NCBI RefSeq assembly: GCF_042477335.2
Contig: NC_091247.1
Span: 223,906,001 to 223,970,000, forward strand
From: Ovis canadensis
Lineage: Eukaryota > Chordata > Mammalia > Artiodactyla > Bovidae
Direction of reading: 5' to 3'
DNA: 64,000 bases
The translations under genes were made by a program, and so were the position numbers. The notes beneath the pieces are model-generated. The model was not told the origin of the DNA and made no database searches. It worked only from the letters and a program-made list of their open reading frames with translations. This document shows, in pieces, positions 30,545-41,540 of this stretch; within the stretch, counting starts at the first letter, position 1, and each line of letters opens with the position of its first letter.

Positions 30545-30795
30545 TGCTTCAGCTACACATTGTGTAGGGGTTAAGGTCATAAGATCAGGACCCACTCCCT
30601 AGGTTGAAATTCAGCTCTGCAACTTATTAACCGCTTGGCCTTAGGCAATAGCCTCATCTGTAAAATGATGTAATAGGATAGCAACTGCCTCATAGCATTG
30701 TTGTAAGGATTCTATATATATTAATATACTTAAAGGACATAAAACAATGCCCAGAAAATAGAAAGCACTTAATAAGTATAGCTAATGTTATTTAT
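30545..30795 (+). mobile_element. MIR
   Basis: Nearly full MIR: 'ttgaaattcagctctgcaac', 'gcctcatctgtaaaatgatg', 'gcctcatagcattgttgtaa' and 'agaaagcacttaataagtat'. Confidence 0.85.
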
Positions 30796-31205
30796 TTAAC
30801 AAATATGCATTGAATCACCACTATGTAGCAGGTTTGGTTGTCATGAGAATGATAAACAAGACTAAGGTAGCACTCTCCTGACGTTTATGTTCCAGTTGGG
30901 AGAGACAGACAGTAAAGGAATTAACTAGTTAATAATAATTTTTAGTAAATTAATTAATTAATGTGCTAGAGATAAGCTGAGGAACTCTTTTAGATTGGGG
31001 AAAGTGGGTTAGGGAAAGCTTTATCCAGATGAAATTTGTCAGGGACAGAATATGCCAAGCTGAGGAAAGGGCTCATGTAGAAGTCCCACAACAGGAACAA
31101 GAGTGGAATGTTTGAGACCAGCTCAGGAAGGCTGGAGGCAGATAGAGGAAGAGTGGTTTCAGAAGAGGTCAATCTGGGACTTTAATTGACTTCGTGGGAT
31201 TCCGG
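30796..31205 (+). mobile_element. Ancient mammalian interspersed repeat
   Basis: 'tgcattgaatcaccactatg', 'gagagacagacagtaaagga' and 'agaggaagagtggtttcaga' resemble the same ancient class as 4380-5150. Family not assigned. Confidence 0.5.
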
Positions 31206-31213
31206 AGTCTGGC

Positions 31214-31385
31214 TGTTCCGTAGTACTTTTGACTTTTTTGTTGAAGTTATAGTTGGTTTATAATGTCCGGCTTAATTTCTGCTGTACAGTAAAATGGTTC
31301 AGTTATATACGTATATATCTTCATATTCATTTGCATTACGGTTTGTCACAAGATATTGAATATAGGTCCCTATATCTAGGACCCA
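31214..31385 (-). mobile_element. Ruminant L1 3' tail, antisense
   Basis: 'tgttgaagttatagttggtt', 'aatttctgctgtacagtaaa' and 'cacaagatattgaatatagg' match the inverted ruminant L1 3' UTR. Confidence 0.78.
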
Positions 31386-33340
31386 CCCCATAATAAATGT
31401 GGACATGCACCCATAGACCTCTGCAGTGGGACCCATCTTACAAAAAGTTGTGCATGCATCTAGGTGTGAAGAGAGAAACAAGATAATTGGCCAAAGCTAT
31501 AAACAAAGACCCTGAAGGACTGTCCTATGTGAATGATTTCCATCGCCTCTTCACTGCACTCCTCCTCGCCCGGGGTGTCTGCACTTCTGTCCGGCTGCGC
31601 ATTTCTGCCTGGTTTCTGACCTGCTGTGCTCCTCCTCACTCAGGACGCCCCCAGCTCCACTCTGGGTGCGTGTCTCTGCCTGCTGCACAGCAAGTCTCTG
31701 ACCTACTGCACTCTCCCTCATTAGAAAGGATGTCTACACACTTTCTTTCTGAGTGTGTATCTCTGCTGTGCTTCTGAGCTGGATACACACACTGTTTTCC
31801 AGTGTGCTTTCCCATACATTGTGCTGTGTCTCTAATAAACTTTGTATCTGTTTTTACAGTTTTTGTCTCCTTGAAACAATCTTGCTTTCAAACCAGGGAA
31901 AGAGCCAGGGCCATTTTGCTTCTGGGCTCTAGCCCCTGGTGGTCTAGCGGCTAGAATTCCTGGTTTTCATCCATGCCAGGTTCAAATTGCCATCTGCTGG
32001 ATCATAGAAAAAGCAAAGAAATTCCAGAAAAACATCTACCTCTGCTTCACTGACTACGTGAAAGTCTTTGACTATGTGGATCACAATAAATTGTGGAAAA
32101 CTCTTAAAGAAATGGGAATACCAGACCACCTTACCTGCCTCCTGAGAAACCTATGTGCAGGTCAAGAAGCAACAGTTAGAATTGAACATGGAACAGTGGA
32201 CTGGTTGAAAATTGGAAAAGGTGACATCAAGGCTGTATATTTCACCCTGTATATATCACCCTGATTATTTAACTTATATGCAGAGTACATCATGCAAAAT
32301 GCTGGGCTGAAATCAAGATTGCCTGGAAAAATAACAACCTCAGATATATAGATGATACACTCTAATGGCAGAAAGTGAAGAGGAACTAAAGAGCCTCTTG
32401 ATGAAGGTGAAAGAGGAGAGTGAAAACCTGGCTTAAAACTCAACATTCAAAAAACAGATCATGGCATCGGGTCCTATCACTTCAAGGCAAATAGATGGGG
32501 AAAAAGTGAAAACAGTGACATTTTATTTTCCTGGGTTCCAAAATCACTGAAGACACAAAATTAAAAGACCCTTACTCCTTGAAAGAAAAGCTATGACAAA
32601 CCTAGACAGCTTATTAAAAAGCAGGGACATCACTTTGCCAACAAAGGTCTATATAGTCAAAGCTATGGTTTTTCCAGTAGTCATGTATGGATGTGAGAGT
32701 TGGACCATAAAGAAGGCTAAGTGTTGAAGAATTGGTGCTTTCAAATTGTGATGCTGGAGAAGACTCTTGAGAGTCCCTTGGACTGCCAGGAGATCAAACC
32801 AGTCAATCTTAAAGGAAATCAGTCCTGAATATTCATTGGAAGGACTGATGGTGAAGCTGAAGCTCCAATAGTTTGGCCACCTTATGTGAAGAACTGACAT
32901 TGGAACGCTGGAAAAGACCCTAATACTAAGAAAGATTGAGGGCAGGAGGAGAAGGGGGTGATAGAAGATGAGAAGATGGGATGGCATCACCAACTCAATG
33001 GGCATGAGTTTGAGCAAACTCCGGGAGCTGGAGTTTCCTGTCCGTAAAGGACAGGAAATCCTGGTGTGGATTCATGGGGTCACAAAGAGTTGGACATGAC
33101 TTAGTGACGGAACAACAACAGCCCAGGTTCAATTCCTGGGCAGGGAACCAAGATCTCCTTGAAGACTGCTCACTGCTCTCCCTCTGAGATCAGTGCCGGA
33201 GTCTGAAAGCCACCAGTTAGCCATGGAGGGTGAGCCAAGGAGCTGGACGCAGCTGAGCAGGGAACTTTGTGGAGTGAAGCTTCTATTCCTGCCCTGAGCT
33301 ACAAGCATCTGATATTTTCTATTCTATTCAAACTCATTAA
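31386..33340 (+). mobile_element. LTR-like plus tRNA-Glu-like composite, split by BovB
   Basis: The left part has LTR features: a pyrimidine-rich 3' region with 'ctctaataaactttgtatct' (polyadenylation signal). It is followed at about 31934 by a tRNA-Glu-like stretch (ctggtggtctagcggctaga) whose 3' half resumes after the BovB (gttcaattcctgggcaggga). The right part ends in A13 at about 33341. No viral open frames are visible. It could be a ruminant ERV LTR with leader sequence or a retrocopied composite; the family is unassigned. Confidence 0.5.
31986..33122 (+). mobile_element. BovB, 5'-truncated, inside composite
   Basis: Begins in the RT domain ('ctgctggatcatagaaaaag') and ends 'acggaacaacaacagc'. 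TSD ccaggttcaa at 31976-31985 and 33123-33132. The RT motif A region (FTDYVKVFDYVDHNKLW, 32048-32098) is altered and the YADD region is destroyed, so it is inactive. Confidence 0.93.
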
Positions 33341-33341
33341 A

Positions 33342-33826
33342 AAAAAAAAAAGTTGGCTGTGGCCCACTTGACATCACAACACACTAATGGATCACAAGTG
33401 CTGGCCGTCCTTGAAATACAAGTTCCAAACAGGGCAGGAATACTGGAGAACTGGTAGCGAAAGTTCAGTCTTTGGGTGTGTTGGGTGCTGTTTGCTTTCA
33501 AGAGTTCTCAGAGAGCAGGACACAGACAGAAGCGCTCCAGTCTTCAGCAGAGGTACAGAGGAATGTACTCTGCTGGCAGCCCCCAATCCAAATTGTCCAA
33601 GAGTTCCATAACACAGAGACATTCGGGGCTGAAAGAAGCCATCTGCTTTGGTATTTCAAACCTAAGCAATTACGAGGAGTGGCTTAAAGCAGTGAGAGAT
33701 AAGGCTAACTTTCCCCCAGAGGCCAGGAGCCTGGAGGCAAAAATGGGATTAAGGAATGTGCCTCCCCACCCTGTTTTAGAGGTTTTGAAAGTGGCGGCCA
33801 TCAGGCTCAGCCCTGGGATTCACTTG
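33342..33826. other. Unique stretch, no gene seen
   Basis: No repeat recognised. The 117-aa plus frame at 33476-33829 has no known domain. Confidence 0.35.
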
Positions 33827-33836
33827 TAGACCAAAA

Positions 33837-34042
33837 TGCATACTTAGTTCCTCTACCGTGTCCAACTCTGCAACCCCATTAACTGTAGCCCCCAGCTCCT
33901 CTGTCCATGGGATTCTCCAGGCAAGAATACTGGAGTGGGTTGCTATTTTCTACTCCAGGGGATCTTCCCAACCCAGGGATCAAACCCACGTCTCCTGCAA
34001 TGGCAGGCAGATTCTTTACCACTGAGCCACCAGGGAAGCCCA
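33837..34042 (-). mobile_element. Bov-tA SINE, antisense
   Basis: Inverted copy with a decayed tail and a good inverted head (gagccaccagggaagccc). Possible TSD tagaccaaaa (33827-33836) versus tagacgaaag (34043-34052). Confidence 0.88.
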
Positions 34043-34147
34043 TAGACGAAAGTATCCTGAAAGTTATATGTAGTGAGCTCTTTGGCTGCGGTCACTTCCT
34101 TGCACGCAAGCAAATAATCTGGAAGGCTGCTCAGAGAAAGAATTAAA

Positions 34148-34595
34148 CAGTAGTTCCCACTTACCCTCAGGGGACACGTTTCAAGACCAGCAGCGGGTGC
34201 CTAAAACCACGGTTAGTACAGAACCCCATACATACTGTTACTTCACTACTCTTGTTCTTTGGGGTCATTATGATGTGAAATGAGTAATCTGAACACAAGC
34301 ACTGGGACTTTGAAATAGTCGATCTGATCACCAAGAAGGGTGCTAAATGTCTTCTCCATGGGAAATGTGTGCAGTGTGGATACACTGGACAAACGGATGA
34401 TTCATGTCCCTGCAGGACAGAGCTAGACGGGGCAAGATTTCATCACACTTCTCGGAACACTGTGCAATTTAAAACTTATGAATAGTTTGTTCTGGAGTTA
34501 TCCAATTAATATTTTCTGATGGCGTTTGACCTTGGCTAACTGAAATGGGGCAAAGTGTAAGTGAAACTGAAACCGGGGATAAGAGGGGACTACTG
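34148..34595. mobile_element. Tigger/MER2-like DNA transposon
   Basis: Terminal inverted repeats are visible: cagtagttcccacttacc at the left end and the complementary 'aagaggggactactg' at the right, followed by ta. The body has 'ctggagttatccaattaata' and 'ggcgtttgaccttggctaac', typical of TcMar-Tigger MITE-like relics. No transposase. Confidence 0.7.
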
Positions 34596-34795
34596 TATTA
34601 GCGAACTTGAGAACATCTGTGACTACTCAGCCCTAAAGGAAACCCACATCAGCAGGAGGCAAACGCTGAAACTATGTGGCCCCAGTAAACCACCTCCCCA
34701 GCGCCCACCTTCCTTGCACCCTTGGAGAATAATGGACATTTTCAGAACAGTCATTTTTATTGTGATTATCTTGTTCTCACGCCACTTAGGTGCGT

Positions 34796-34860
34796 CTGTG
34801 CTCAGTTGTATCCAACTCTTTGCTACCCCATGGACTGCAACCCGCCAGGCTCCTCTGCCT
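34796..34860 (-). mobile_element. Bov-A fragment, antisense
   Basis: 'gtgctcagttgtatccaact' to 'ccgccaggctcctctgcc' only, then an abrupt switch to the duplicated LTR-like sequence. Confidence 0.8.
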
Positions 34861-34861
34861 C

Positions 34862-35225
34862 AAAAGATCTGTTTCCAAATTCCCTCCAATGAGGCTCTGC
34901 ACAGGACAGCCTTGCAACATGGCAGCTGGATTTTCCCAGAGTGAACCATCCAAGGGAAAGGGAAAGTTGAGCTCACAAGACAGAACCACCATCTTTTCAT
35001 GAGCTAATCTTGAAAGTAACATTCTGCCACTTCTCCTGTATTATCTCCTCTGTGCGCACGCGCTCAGTCGCTCAGTCAGGCCCAGCTCTTTTGTGACCCC
35101 ATCGGCTGCAGCCAGCCAAACTCCTCTGTCCATGAGATTTCCCAGGCAAGAATACTGGAGTGGCTTGCCATTTCCTTCTCTGGGGATCTTCCTGATCCAG
35201 GGATTGAACCCATGTCTCCTGCATT
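34862..35225 (-). repeat. Inverted duplication, copy A (LTR-like + Bov-tA)
   Basis: 34862-35050 is LTR-like (probably MLT1-class) sequence. It is followed by an antisense Bov-tA at the junction 'ttatctcctctgtgc'. The reverse complement of 41378-41730 shows the same order, the same junction and a 73-nt identical run (34872-34944 = 41717-41645). Overall similarity is roughly nine in ten by eye. Confidence 0.88.
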
Positions 35226-35267
35226 GGCAGGCAGATACTTTACCACTGAACTACCTGGGAAGCCCCT
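35052..35267 (-). mobile_element. Bov-tA SINE, antisense (copy A)
   Basis: 'gcgctcagtcgctcagtcag' to 'tgaactacctgggaagcccc', complete. It shares 'catgagatttcccaggcaag' with copy B. Confidence 0.92.
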
Positions 35268-35336
35268 CTTACTTCACTAGTATATATTTAAAGGTAGTTT
35301 GTCTTTTAGTTTTTAGGTTGTACCTTTATCTGACCC

Positions 35337-35540
35337 AGGACTTCCCTGGTGGCTCAGACGGTAAAGCATCTGCCCACAATGTGGGAGACCTGGGTTTGAT
35401 CCCTGGATCGGGAAGATCCTCTGGAGAAGGAAATGGCAACCCACTCTAGTACTCTTGCCTGGAAAATCCCATGGACAGAGGAGCCTGGTAGGCTACAGTC
35501 CATGGGGTCGCAGAGTCGGACACGACTGAGCGACTAAACT
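35337..35540 (+). mobile_element. Bov-tA SINE
   Basis: 'caggacttccctggtggctc' (a hybrid CHR/Bov-tA-looking head) to 'gacacgactgagcgactaaa'. Low divergence in the body. Confidence 0.92.
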
Positions 35541-35724
35541 TTAAAAACTTTTATTTGAACCTGATGGGCAGTTACAGACTTAGGTTATAGAGTTTGAGCT
35601 GGATACAGTGAGGTTTGGGAGTTTCTCTATTGGGGAGCAGGTAAGTATGTTTTATAAGTGGAGAGAAGAATATATAGGGTGATGATTTAATTTACCATCC
35701 AAACTAGGATAATTTTTCAAAACT

Positions 35725-35863
35725 GTTTTTTTTTTTTTTTTTGAGGGGGGATGCAGGCTGAGCTGTGCAGAATGAGGAATCTTAGTTCCCCAACCAGAGA
35801 TTGAACTTGTGCCCCTGCCATGGGAGCACAGACTCTTAATCATCCGAGTGCCAGCAAAGTCCC
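35725..35863 (-). mobile_element. CHR-type SINE, antisense
   Basis: T18 tail, 'gaatcttagttccccaacca', then 'cagactcttaatcatccgag' and the decayed head 'ccagcaaagtccc'. Confidence 0.87.
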
Positions 35864-36119
35864 TCTCCAAAAAGCCATTTATTTTACTATTATTTATTCA
35901 GATGTTAATGTAATTGTGTGTGCATGTTTATTTTAATAGCACATATAAAAACTGTACACATTTAAAGTGTATGAATTTAAAAATTTTTGACATATACATA
36001 TATATGTATATATACCTGTATATACCCATGAAACCGTCACCACAATCAGGATAATGAACTTAGCCATCACCTCTTCCAAAGCTTCCTAGTGTTCCTTGGT
36101 GATCCTTCCCGCTTAACTT

Positions 36120-36355
36120 TCTTGTTCAGTCACTCTCAGTCGTGTCTGACTCTTTGCAACCCCATGGACTGCAGCACTCCAGGCTTCTCGGTCCTTCCCC
36201 ATCTCCTAGAGCTTGCTCAAACTCATGTCCATTGAGTTGCTGATGCCATCCAACCATCTCATCCTCTGTCATCCCTTCTCCTGCCTTCAATCCTTCCCAG
36301 TATCAGGGTCTTTTCCAATGAGTCGGCTCTTCACATCAGGTGGCCAAAGTGTTGG
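36120..36355 (-). mobile_element. BovB 3' end, antisense
   Basis: 'cagtcactctcagtcgtgtc', 'ccatctcctagagcttgctc' and 'catcaggtggccaaagtgtt' are the inverted BovB 3' end. Confidence 0.9.
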
Positions 36356-36464
36356 ACCCTTATCTCTCTAGGTCACCACTGTATACTCCCACTATGCAGT
36401 AACGTGCATTTTCTAGAATGTATCTAACTGCTATATAAATGTATATATGAATGCGGCGTGTACT

Positions 36465-36745
36465 ACTTTTATAATTTATTTATTGTTTTATTTTTGTCTG
36501 CGCTGGGTCTTTGCTGCTTTGGGCGGGCTTTCTTTAGCTGTGGCAAACAGGGGCTGCTCTTGTTCACAATGCACAGGCTGCTCAGTGGGACAGCTTCTCT
36601 TGCTGCCGAGGACAGCCTCTAGAGCTGGCGCGCTTCAGTAGTCATGGCTCCCTGGCTTGGTTGCTCTAAGGCACGTGGAATCCTCCCAGATCAAGGATAG
36701 CACCCATGACCCCTGCACCGGCAGGTAGATTCTTACTGCTGTGCC
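36465..36745 (-). mobile_element. CHR-type long SINE, antisense
   Basis: 'tttattgttttatttttgtc' to 'gcaggtagattcttactgct'. The last bases of the head have decayed (gtgcccccag). Confidence 0.88.
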
Positions 36746-37551
36746 CCCAGCATGTACTATTTTACTGGCTTCTTTCACCTATATAATCATTTTGAGATTC
36801 ATCTACCTTGTTGTAGGTATCATCAACATATTCCTTTTTATTACCAAATACTATTCCATTGTATGGGTATACCAGGGTTTGTTTATCCATTAACCTCTTA
36901 ATGTATGTTGGAGTTGTTTCCATCTGGGGGCTATTGCAAATAAAGCTGCTCCAAACTGTCATTATTTATAATGGATATATATGCTTTCTTTTCTCTTAGG
37001 TAGATACCTTAAGCTTTTTTTTTTCACTTTTTAAAAAACATGGCAATATACACATAAGATGCATCATTTAAACAGTTTTTAAGTGTTCCGTGGCATTAAA
37101 TACATTCGCAGTATTGTGTTACCATCACTCTATACATTTCTAGAAACTCTTCATCATCCCAATAGAAACTCCTGTACCTATGAAACAATAACTCTTATTT
37201 CTCCCATCCCTCAGCCCTGGTAACCACTTTCTCTCTTTATGAATTTGCCTATTCGGTGTAACTCATATAAATGGAGTAATACAGGATCTGTCCTTTTGTG
37301 TCCGGTTTCTTTCACTTAATATAATGTTTTCAAGGTTCCTCCATGTTGTAGCGTGTCTCCGTATTTCATTCTTTTTAATGGCTGAATAGTATTCCTTTGT
37401 AGGTATATTTCACGTTTTGTTAATTCTTCACTCTGTTGACGGACACTTGGTTGTTTCCACCTTTTGGCTATTATGGATAATGCTTCTATGACTATATATA
37501 GGTATCTGGTATACAGGTATCTGTTTGAATCCCTACTTTCAGTTATTATTT

Positions 37552-38468
37552 TTTTAGTTTATTTTTAATTAGAGGATAATTGCTTTACAATGTTGTGTTG
37601 GTTTCTGCTGTATAAGAATGTGACTCAGTCTTAAGTATACGTATATTCCCTTTCTCTTGGGCCTCTCTCCCACCTCCACCAACCTAGCCCTCTAGGTTAT
37701 CCCAGAGCAGCAGGCTGAGTTCTCTGCGTTATGCAGCAGCTTCCCACTGGCTATCTATTTTCAGAAAGGAGTGTAGTCCATCTTCTATGTCTGTGCCTCT
37801 GTTCCTGCCCTACAAATAGGTTCATCAGTACCTTTTTCCTAGATTCTATATATATATGCATTAATATACAGTATTTTTTTTTCTCTTTCTAACTTACTTC
37901 ACTCTGTATGACAGTCTCTAGGTTCATCCACCTCATTTCAATGGACTCAAAGTCATTCCTTTTTATGTCTGAGTAATATTCCATTGTATATATGTACCAC
38001 AACTTCTTTATATAGTCATCTGTTGACGGACATCCAGGTTGCTTCCTTGTCCTAGCTATTGTAAATAGTGCTGCAATGAACATTGGGTTACACATGTCTT
38101 TTTGAATTATGGTTTTCTCAGGGTGTATGCCCAATAGTGGGATTGCACGGTCATATGGTCATTATTCTTAGTTTTTTAAGGAATCTCCATACTGTTCTCC
38201 ATAGTGGTTGTATCATTTGCATTCCCACCAACAGTACAAGACGGTTCCCTTTTCTCCACATCCTCTCCAGCATTTATTGTTTGTAGATTTTTTGATGAGG
38301 GCCAGATCGGTGTGAGGTGTCACCTCATTGTAGTTCTGATTTGCATTTCTCTAATAATGAGCAATGTTGAGCATCTTTTCATGCGTTTGTTGGCCACCTG
38401 TATGACTTCTTGGGAGAAGTGTCTGTTTAGCTCTTCTGCCCATTTTTTGATTGAGTTGTTTGTTTTTC
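37552..38468 (-). mobile_element. Ruminant L1 3' end, antisense
   Basis: Over 900 nt: 'gctttacaatgttgtgttgg', 'catgaaatccatttccttag'-class 3' UTR, then ORF2 end ('attccattgtatatatgtac', 'ggacatccaggttgcttcct', 'atagtggttgtatcatttgc'). Less diverged than the L1M sequence that hosts it. Confidence 0.85.
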
Positions 38469-38850
38469 TTTTTAATTCTTTGGGGTATATACCTGGAAGT
38501 AGAATTGCTGGATCATATCATTGGAACTACTGATGCTGAAGCTGAAGTTCCCATACTTTGGCCACCTAATGTTAGAAGCCAACTCATTGGAAAAGACCCT
38601 GATGTTGGGAAAGATTGAGGGTAGGAGGAGAAGGGGGTGACCGAGGGTGACATAGTTGGATGGCATCACCATCTACTCAATGGATATGAGTTTCAGCAAA
38701 CTCCAAGAGATAGTGAAGGACAGGGAAGACAGGTGTGCTGCAGTTCATGAGGTTGCAAAGAGTTGGACATGACTTAGTGAATGAACCACAATGGCAATTT
38801 TATTTTTAACTTTTTGAGGAACCACCAGATTTTTTCCTTTTCTGCCCTTT
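38469..38850 (-). mobile_element. Old L1 continued, antisense
   Basis: 'ggggtatatacctggaagta' resumes after the BovB as 'caattttatttttaactttt' and 'gaggaaccaccagatttttt', the L1 3' region. Confidence 0.7.
38519..38789 (+). mobile_element. BovB 3' end
   Basis: 'attggaactactgatgctga' to 'gtgaatgaaccacaa'. It interrupts the L1 between 'gatcatat' and 'tggcaatttt'. Confidence 0.9.
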
Positions 38851-38999
38851 TGAGTAAAAAGGAATTCTATTAATACACAGATAATCGTGAAAGCTGTGGC
38901 AATCCCACACAAATTGGGATGTATGTTTGTCTTTTGTGTATATAGACATATGGGAGGAATGTGGCAGAGAAAATTGTTTCCCTGTATATGTTCTCTGCT

Positions 39000-39370
39000 T
39001 GGCCTATAAAATTTAGGTGTGCGTGTGGCTACACAGAATGAAATCCATATTTCCAAGGCTGCCTTGTGACAAGGCATAACTGTGAAACTAAGTTCTGGCC
39101 AGTGGGATATGTAACAGCCGCTACAGTTTCCAGGGAGGGTCCTTACAGGGATCCCTTTCTCCTGACTGGGACGGAAATATCCTGGCTGCTAGATCTCAGA
39201 ACAGAGATGATTTAGGAAAGGACGATGCACAAGGCAGTGAGATGGGGTTGAAGGAGGCTGGGTCTCTCATACCCGCTGGAACTCCTAATGCCGGCTGTGG
39301 ACCATCTACCTCTGGACTTTTACCAGGGGCAAAATTAAACTTTTGTTTGGTTTGAGGTTTTCTAATTCTA
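39000..39370 (+). mobile_element. Ancient mammalian repeat (LTR-like end)
   Basis: 'tacacagaatgaaatccata', 'agttctggccagtgggatat', 'ccatctacctctggactttt' and 'aaattaaacttttgtttggt' recall an old LTR-class repeat. Family not assigned. Confidence 0.45.
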
Positions 39371-40159
39371 ATTCTTCCAGGTATTCTCAGTAGCTAGTCA
39401 CTGATTGTTTTAGTGCTTGAAATGTGATAGTTATGATCTTGGGGTTAAGTTGGTGGAAACCCAACCTTAAGTCTGGCTTTCTTTGATTTGTTCAGCGCTA
39501 GACAGTTTCAAGCTCCCTCACCCATTACACCTCCTCCTGCCTTCCCTTCTCAGCCCTGTGCTCCCCCTTCTGTGGCAAACAAAGCCCCTCAGCCTGGACC
39601 CTCACTTCCAGCAGCTTGCTCTCACTGGCAACCGGAGAAGCTGGCTGTGTCCCAACAGCTCCGGGAAAGAGGCTCCTCCGGGCCCCCTCACCTTCTACGC
39701 CCGGAGCTCTAACTCTGCAGTCTCCTCCTGCCAGCTCTTCGCTGTTTGTCTCTTCATGCCACCTCCCGTCACTGTTTACTCATCGAAAACTCGGCACTGG
39801 GGCCCCAGGCAGGGGCAGGCGGTGGAAAGCAAAGGGGCCAGAGAGCTGGGCTCACGGTTGACCTCGGGGTCTGAACTGCTGTCATGAGGAGCTTGGCATG
39901 AGATTTCTGGGGGAATCTTAGTCCCTAGCATCCCCTCCAGCTGTCCCATACACCCACTTCCCCTGCCTTTCTGAAGCATTCAGCCTCCCCATTTCTCCTT
40001 ACCCTGAATTTCTTTCTCTTGGCCTCACCGTAAGCAGACTGTTTTTCCTACAGTGCTAGGGCCCCCAGTCACTGTCTTGAACAATTTATTGTCTCTCCAG
40101 CCTCACCAGCATTTCTGACTCCTTCTGTGCTCCTAATCCTCACCCCTGCCTCCTCAAAG
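39371..40159. other. Unique stretch, no gene seen
   Basis: Several overlapping 65-134 aa frames in pyrimidine-rich sequence at 39480-39890. Composition is Ser/Pro-rich with no domain, so not called. Confidence 0.35.
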
Positions 40160-40317
40160 GCAGGAGTCAGCAGACTTTCTGTAAAGGGCAAGACTGCAAA
40201 TATCTTAGGCTTTGCTGTCCTTTCTTCCCTTGTAGCCAGAAAGCAACCATGGACAATAGGTAAATGAATGGGTGGGGCTGTGTTCCAATTAAATTTTATT
40301 TACAAAAACTGGCAGCT
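40160..40317 (+). mobile_element. Ancient hAT-like repeat
   Basis: 'agcagactttctgtaaaggg', 'aaatatcttaggctttgctg', 'aggtaaatgaatgggtgggg' and 'aattaaattttatttacaaa' match a well-known old mammalian DNA-transposon-like consensus. Name not assigned. Confidence 0.6.
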
Positions 40318-40341
40318 GGAAAAAAAAAACAAAAACAAAAC
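40318..40341 (+). mobile_element. Tail-only retroinsertion scar
   Basis: 24 nt, gg followed by an A-rich run with C interruptions, flanked by a perfect 13-nt TSD aaaactggcagct at 40305-40317 and 40342-40354. Read as a retroposition truncated almost to its tail. Confidence 0.7.
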
Positions 40342-40354
40342 AAAACTGGCAGCT

Positions 40355-41022
40355 ATTCTTCACCAGCCCCTTCTCTAGGGCATTGTTCTGCCAGGAATCC
40401 CTGATTCTCTTCTGGATTTTTAATTTCTTTCCCTGTGTCAATTTCTTCTCCATATTCTATGAAGATGTTCAAGTATCTGCCTCTCAATGGGAAAATAGCT
40501 GAAAGGGGAGAGAGGATGAGTCAAGGGTGAGAGAACACAGAACAGTCTGGGGCTGAATTTGCAGGAGAGAGCAAGAGATTGAAAGTGATTTCAATGAACA
40601 TACATCAGGAGCAGGTCTTTGTAATGATTATATCTAAAGCATTAGAATAATAAGAAACCAGCCTTTTAACTAGCTGAAGTAGTTTCCAGGGCCACACTGA
40701 AGAGAACCTAGATCATTGAGGATTAGCTTTGACTGGCAGAAATTGGAAAACCCGAAAAAATGATGACTTAAACAAGATAAGAGTTACTCTTTCCCTAAAT
40801 AAAAACTGAGAGACAGACAGCCCATGGAGGGAACGGGTCCTCCACAATGACAGGGATCTGGCTCCTTTGGTCCTTTTACTGTGCCATTTACATCTTCCAC
40901 TTCCAAGATCACCTCATAATACAAGGTGGCTGCTTGAGTTCCAGCAGTCATCTCTGTCTTCTAGGCAACAGGCAGAAGGAAAGTTAGAGAATCACTGAGC
41001 ACACCTTCCCCCCACACTCCAT
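40355..41022. other. Unique stretch, no gene seen
   Basis: No repeat family recognised, no supported frame. Confidence 0.35.
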
Positions 41023-41251
41023 GGTGTGTGTGTACGTGTGCTAAGTCACTTCAGTTGTATCCAACTCTTTGGGACCCTATGGACTGTAGCCCACCAGGAT
41101 CCTCTGTCCATGGGATTCTCCAGGCAAGAACACTGGAGTGGGTTGCCATGCCGTACTCCAGGGATCCTCCCCACCCAGGGATCGAACCCTCATCTCTTAT
41201 ATCTCCTATGCTGGGAGGCAGTTCTCTACCACTAGCGCCCCTGGGAAGCCC
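41023..41251 (-). mobile_element. Bov-tA SINE, antisense
   Basis: (GT)n-containing tail 'gtgtgtgtgtacgtgtgcta', the body with 'gggatcgaaccctcatctct', and the inverted head 'agcgcccctgggaagccc'. Confidence 0.92.
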
Positions 41252-41374
41252 CACTCCAGGATGAGCAGCTTCTCTAATGACTCCCAGGTATCCCTGCCTC
41301 CCAGTATTCACATCTTTGTATACCCCCTTCTCCTGAGAATGGCCTGGACTTATTTATTCACTTCTGGGAAAGAC

Positions 41375-41540
41375 ATAGGAGACATGGGTTCAATCCCTGG
41401 GTCAGGAAGATCAGTTGGAGGAGGAAATGGCAACCCACTCCAGTATTCTTGCCTGGGAAATCTCACGGACAGAGGAGCCTGGTGGGCTACAGTTCATGGT
41501 GTTGCAAAAGAGCTGGACATGACTGAGTGGCTGAGCACAG
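41375..41540 (+). mobile_element. Bov-tA SINE, headless (copy B)
   Basis: 'ggagacatgggttcaatccc' to 'actgagtggctgagcacag'. The first ~40 nt of the head are absent; 'gcctgggaaatctcacggac' is shared with copy A. Confidence 0.9.

Larger units (their letters stand above)
35900..37551 (-). mobile_element. Old L1 3' region(s), antisense
   Basis: 'acatttaaagtgtatgaatt', 'accgtcaccacaatcaggat', 'taccaaatactattccattg', 'tctcccatccctcagccctg' and 'ggttcctccatgttgtagcg' are inverted L1M 3' sequences, probably more than one element. Broken by a BovB tail and a long SINE. Confidence 0.7.
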
